DNA from: Phycisphaerae bacterium | GTDB lineage: Bacteria; Planctomycetota; Phycisphaerae; SM23-33 | NCBI GenBank assembly: GCA_016782885.1 | Contig: JADHXQ010000011.1 | Span: 1-64,000 of the forward strand | Reading direction: 5' to 3' | Length of the DNA: 64,000 nucleotides | Shown here: positions 61,632 to 64,000 of the stretch, piece after piece | How positions within the stretch are numbered: the first letter of the stretch is position 1 | How the letters are laid out: each line of letters begins with the position of its first letter | Made by a program: the position numbers and the translations under genes | The notes under the pieces: generated by a model | What the model was told of the DNA's origin: nothing | Databases searched by the model: none | The model's input: the letters and a program-made list of their open reading frames with translations, nothing else

Positions 61632-63155
61632 TCAATGCCCTTTTTTCAGGGCGTATAGTTTCTTCATTGTGGCGATGTAGATCGCGGAGTTGGCTGCGGT
61701 GGCTGCTCCGTGGACGGCGCTGTCAAGCTGGATGTCTGCGAGGATTTTTTTCGTTCGCCCGGCGGCGAGGATGAGGAACTGGCCTTTTCGCGTGCCCACG
61801 TAGATTTTGGAGTCCGCCGCCAGCGCCGAACCGTACACTTCGCCCTTTGTCTTGTGGGCCCACACAGTCTTGCCCGTATCGGCGTCGAGGCAGTATAAAT
61901 TACCGCCCAGGTCGCCGACATACAGCAGACCGCCGGCGATCGCGACCGTGGCGCAGCAGTGCTGCGAGACCTCGCTCGACCATATCCCGGCGGTCGTGGT
62001 GACGTCGCCGCTCTTCGTCGCGTCGATGCACTTTACCCACGCCTTGCGCTTGCCCCACCAGATATCTCCGCCGACGGTCACATAGATGCGGTTCTTATGG
62101 AAGACGGGCATACAGTAGATGATGCTCGGGCCGGCGGCGCGGTTCTTGATATACTCGTTAAGATTGACTTTGGGCGCGGACGGATCGCAGTCGAATCGCC
62201 ATATCCGCTTCAGCGCGGCGGGCTTGGCGGCAGGGGCGGCATCAGGCTTCACGGCCGCAAAGGCGTAGACCACGCCGTCGCCGCCGCCGAAGAAAACCTG
62301 GCGTTTTCCGCCGACCTCGCCCATCGACGGCGGGGCCCAGGTGGCGTGGAATATTCGCGGACCGATCCGCTCGGCGTCCGCGGCGATGAGCTTTCCGGTG
62401 GTTTTGTCCAGCACGATCAGGCTGGGCGCGTCGGGGCGGCGGATCTTCTTGTGGGAGTTGTCCTTGCCGTTACTCGTGTTGAGGTACAGGTGGTTGCCCA
62501 CCACCATAATCGAAACGCTCACCGAATCGTGGGGCCACATCCTGATCCCGTCTGCGGTGCGCATATCGAGCCGCCAGATAATGTCGGCGTCGAACTTGCC
62601 GAGTTTCACCGGCTTCGCGTCGCCCTGGGTCATGAACTTCTCTTCATCCTTGAAAGGCCCGTTGTTACCGTCTGACAGGGCGTTTATGTCCAGGCACACG
62701 ACCTCGGCGCGGTTGGTGACAACGTAAACGCGGTCGCCATCGACCGTCGGCACGGAGCAGATTCCGACTTTGGGCCAGTCGAGATACCTGTCGCTCAGCA
62801 GTTTGGGCACGACGAGCTGCCATGCGAACTTACCGTCGGACTCGTTGAAGCACATCAGCACGCCTAAATCTCCGGTGCGTCGCGGATCGCGCGGGCGTTC
62901 ATTGTTCGTGCCGATAAACACCTTCCCGCCGGCGACGATCGGCGTGGAGTACGTGCGTCCGCCGATGTCCACCGACCACTTGACGTTCTTTCCGCTAGCC
63001 AGGTCGAAGGTCTCGGGCAGGTTCTTTTCGGCCGATACCATATTGCGATCGTAACGATTACCCCACTGCGGCTGATCGCCGGCCTGTGCGGCGATAACGA
63101 GAAACGCTCCGGCCAGCACGGTCGCCAGCGATCTGAAAAACGGCGTGATGCGCAT
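61632..63155 (-). CDS. Exported PQQ-like beta-propeller protein
   Basis: 507 residues with a signal peptide ending AAQAG. Blades show the PQQ-repeat pattern: NVKWSVDIGGRTYSTPIVAGGKVFIGTNNE, GVLMCFNESDGKFAWQLVV, ICSVPTVDGDRVYVVTNRAEVVCLDI, LYVGDLGGNLYCLDADTGKTVWAHKTKGEVYGSALAADSKIYVGT and ILAAGRTKKILADIQLDSAVHGA. No metal or quinone ligand set was identified, so BamB-like scaffold or binding function is as likely as dehydrogenase activity. Divergent from the beta-helix gene at 63318. Confidence 0.85.
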   Translation of the reverse strand: MRITPFFRSLATVLAGAFLVIAAQAGDQPQWGNRYDRNMVSAEKNLPETFDLASGKNVKWSVDIGGRTYSTPIVAGGKVFIGTNNERPRDPRRTGDLGVLMCFNESDGKFAWQLVVPKLLSDRYLDWPKVGICSVPTVDGDRVYVVTNRAEVVCLDINALSDGNNGPFKDEEKFMTQGDAKPVKLGKFDADIIWRLDMRTADGIRMWPHDSVSVSIMVVGNHLYLNTSNGKDNSHKKIRRPDAPSLIVLDKTTGKLIAADAERIGPRIFHATWAPPSMGEVGGKRQVFFGGGDGVVYAFAAVKPDAAPAAKPAALKRIWRFDCDPSAPKVNLNEYIKNRAAGPSIIYCMPVFHKNRIYVTVGGDIWWGKRKAWVKCIDATKSGDVTTTAGIWSSEVSQHCCATVAIAGGLLYVGDLGGNLYCLDADTGKTVWAHKTKGEVYGSALAADSKIYVGTRKGQFLILAAGRTKKILADIQLDSAVHGAATAANSAIYIATMKKLYALKKGH

Positions 63156-63317
63156 ATAGAAGAATCCTTTTGCCTGCGGGATCGAACGTTTATGCGAAGG
63201 CGTCGCGGAGATTCTACCATGATCCGCCGCCCGATTGTCAGATGATTTGCATTTCCGCCGCTAGGTGCGGCCTCGATGGGACGGTATACTAATCAAACTA
63301 CTAGTAAAGGCGGTGAT

Positions 63318-64000
63318 ATGATGCGAGTCAACTTATTATGTGCGGTGTGCGTTTTGGTATTCGTCGGACTCGCTGCAGCCTGGTGCGCCGGCGAGGGCGA
63401 CGCTCTGAAGAGTCTCGAGCCGAAAGTCTTCCTCCCCGACGGGCGCGAGTTCAAGACGTGGCGGCCGACTCTGACGTTCTCACGCACCTTGTACGTCGAC
63501 GGTTCAGCCGCCAACGCGTCCGACGACAATCCCGGTACGAAGAAACGCCCGCTGAAGACGATCAATCGAGCAGCCCAACTCGCCGCGGCGGGTCAGCGGG
63601 TGCTGGTGGCGGCCGGTGTCTATCGCGAGCGGGTCCGTCCCAAGCGCGGAGGCGAGTCGCCGGCGAAAATGATCAGCTACCAGGCCGCGCCGGGGGCGAA
63701 GGTAGTCATCAAAGGCTCCCGCGTTGTAACGGACAAATGGCAGGCGGGCGGCGCCAGGGGCGTCTGGAAACTCGCCCTCCAGGCCAAGTGGTTCGAGAAC
63801 GACTACAATCCATTTGCGCTGCCCAACGTCACGCCAAAGCAGTTCGACATGATGTCGTGGGCCCAGCGCTGGCGGGGCAAAAAGCCTTACACGCTGCCGA
63901 GGGGCCTGGTGTTCCAGGACGCCCGGCGGCTCGTGCAGGTCAATACGCTCGACGATCTCGCCAAGCGCCCGGGGGCGTATTGGGTGGACGTCAAGGGTCA
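63318..64000 (+). CDS. Secreted parallel beta-helix protein, 3'-truncated by window edge
   Basis: Open to the window edge (227 codons seen). A signal peptide (RVNLLCAVCVLVFVGLAAAWCAG) precedes a DUF1565-type opening: RTLYVDGSAANASDDNPGTK..PLKTINRAAQLAAAGQRVLVAAGVYRERV, then a right-handed helix start. It resembles the opening of the protein at 15460. ATG 63318 has AAAGG seven bases upstream. It is probably a polysaccharide lyase or similar enzyme; the catalytic part lies outside the window. Confidence 0.8.
   Translation, partial: MMRVNLLCAVCVLVFVGLAAAWCAGEGDALKSLEPKVFLPDGREFKTWRPTLTFSRTLYVDGSAANASDDNPGTKKRPLKTINRAAQLAAAGQRVLVAAGVYRERVRPKRGGESPAKMISYQAAPGAKVVIKGSRVVTDKWQAGGARGVWKLALQAKWFENDYNPFALPNVTPKQFDMMSWAQRWRGKKPYTLPRGLVFQDARRLVQVNTLDDLAKRPGAYWVDVKG

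Noticed and set aside
1-64000. CRISPR array, rRNA, tRNA or intact insertion sequence
   Set aside because: No regularly spaced repeats of CRISPR type, no rRNA-like sequence, no foldable tRNA and no transposase frame was seen in reading through the window.

Overview
The window looks like chromosome of a heterotrophic planctomycete-type bacterium, probably of the Phycisphaerae/Sedimentisphaerales group. This assignment is inference from gene content. The signs are PEP-CTERM surface proteins, several Tat-exported Gfo/Idh/MocA oxidoreductases, PQQ-type and PD40-type beta-propeller proteins, a giant LamG/propeller/cytochrome c protein, DUF3472, EF-hand and HEAT-repeat secreted proteins, and parallel beta-helix carbohydrate-active proteins. 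No rRNA, tRNA, CRISPR array, intact insertion sequence or replication origin was found.

Layout. 1-5078: the 3' part of an aquaporin gene, then a convergent metal (probably zinc) uptake operon of small His-rich protein, outer-membrane beta-barrel, binding protein, ATPase and permease. 5392-8135: small membrane protein, B12-type radical SAM enzyme and a methyltransferase-like protein, translationally linked in part. 8271-9082: a possible leader peptide and a PEP-CTERM protein with its terminator, bracketed by a 25-bp direct repeat. 9766-23427: a minus-strand type IV pilus / type II secretion-like locus reading STAS, GspE/PilB, GspF/PilC, PilM, PilN, PilO, PilP/GspC-like, major pilin and four minor pilins. 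Two of the minor pilins carry large extra domains. A plus-strand beta-helix gene sits inside this locus and overlaps the 3' end of pilO. 23767-25228: a decayed AMP-dependent ligase and a fragment joined to it.

25439-41514: secreted and oxidoreductase-rich region. It holds three Tat-exported Gfo/Idh/MocA proteins, a HEAT-repeat protein, DUF3472 plus a PfkB/HldE-type kinase, a sialate-lyase-like aldolase, a methyltransferase/PQQ-propeller fusion, a class V aminotransferase and a six-EF-hand protein. 41648-45407: a CBS protein, then nagB-nagA and a divergent Nramp transporter, which suggests amino-sugar catabolism. 45492-49091: a LamG/propeller/dihaem cytochrome protein. 49170-52849: a solute-binding protein coupled directly to a hybrid histidine kinase with no transporter permease. 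53088-54650: ECF sigma factor, zinc-finger anti-sigma factor and a Spy/CpxP-like Cys-rich metal sensor. 54977-64000: small secreted protein, a second PEP-CTERM protein, a zinc-ribbon membrane protein, a GH32/43-like propeller, a lipoprotein, a PQQ-like propeller and the start of another beta-helix protein.

Together the genes describe a cell that displays and secretes proteins for capturing and breaking down complex, probably amino-sugar or sialic-acid-containing, polysaccharides. The pilus/secretion locus and the PEP-CTERM proteins form the surface layer. NanA-, NagB- and NagA-like enzymes provide cytoplasmic catabolism. Envelope regulators (ECF module, SBP-kinase pair, STAS protein) provide sensing. 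Starts were chosen from Shine-Dalgarno spacing and signal or domain boundaries and are often shorter than the longest open frame.
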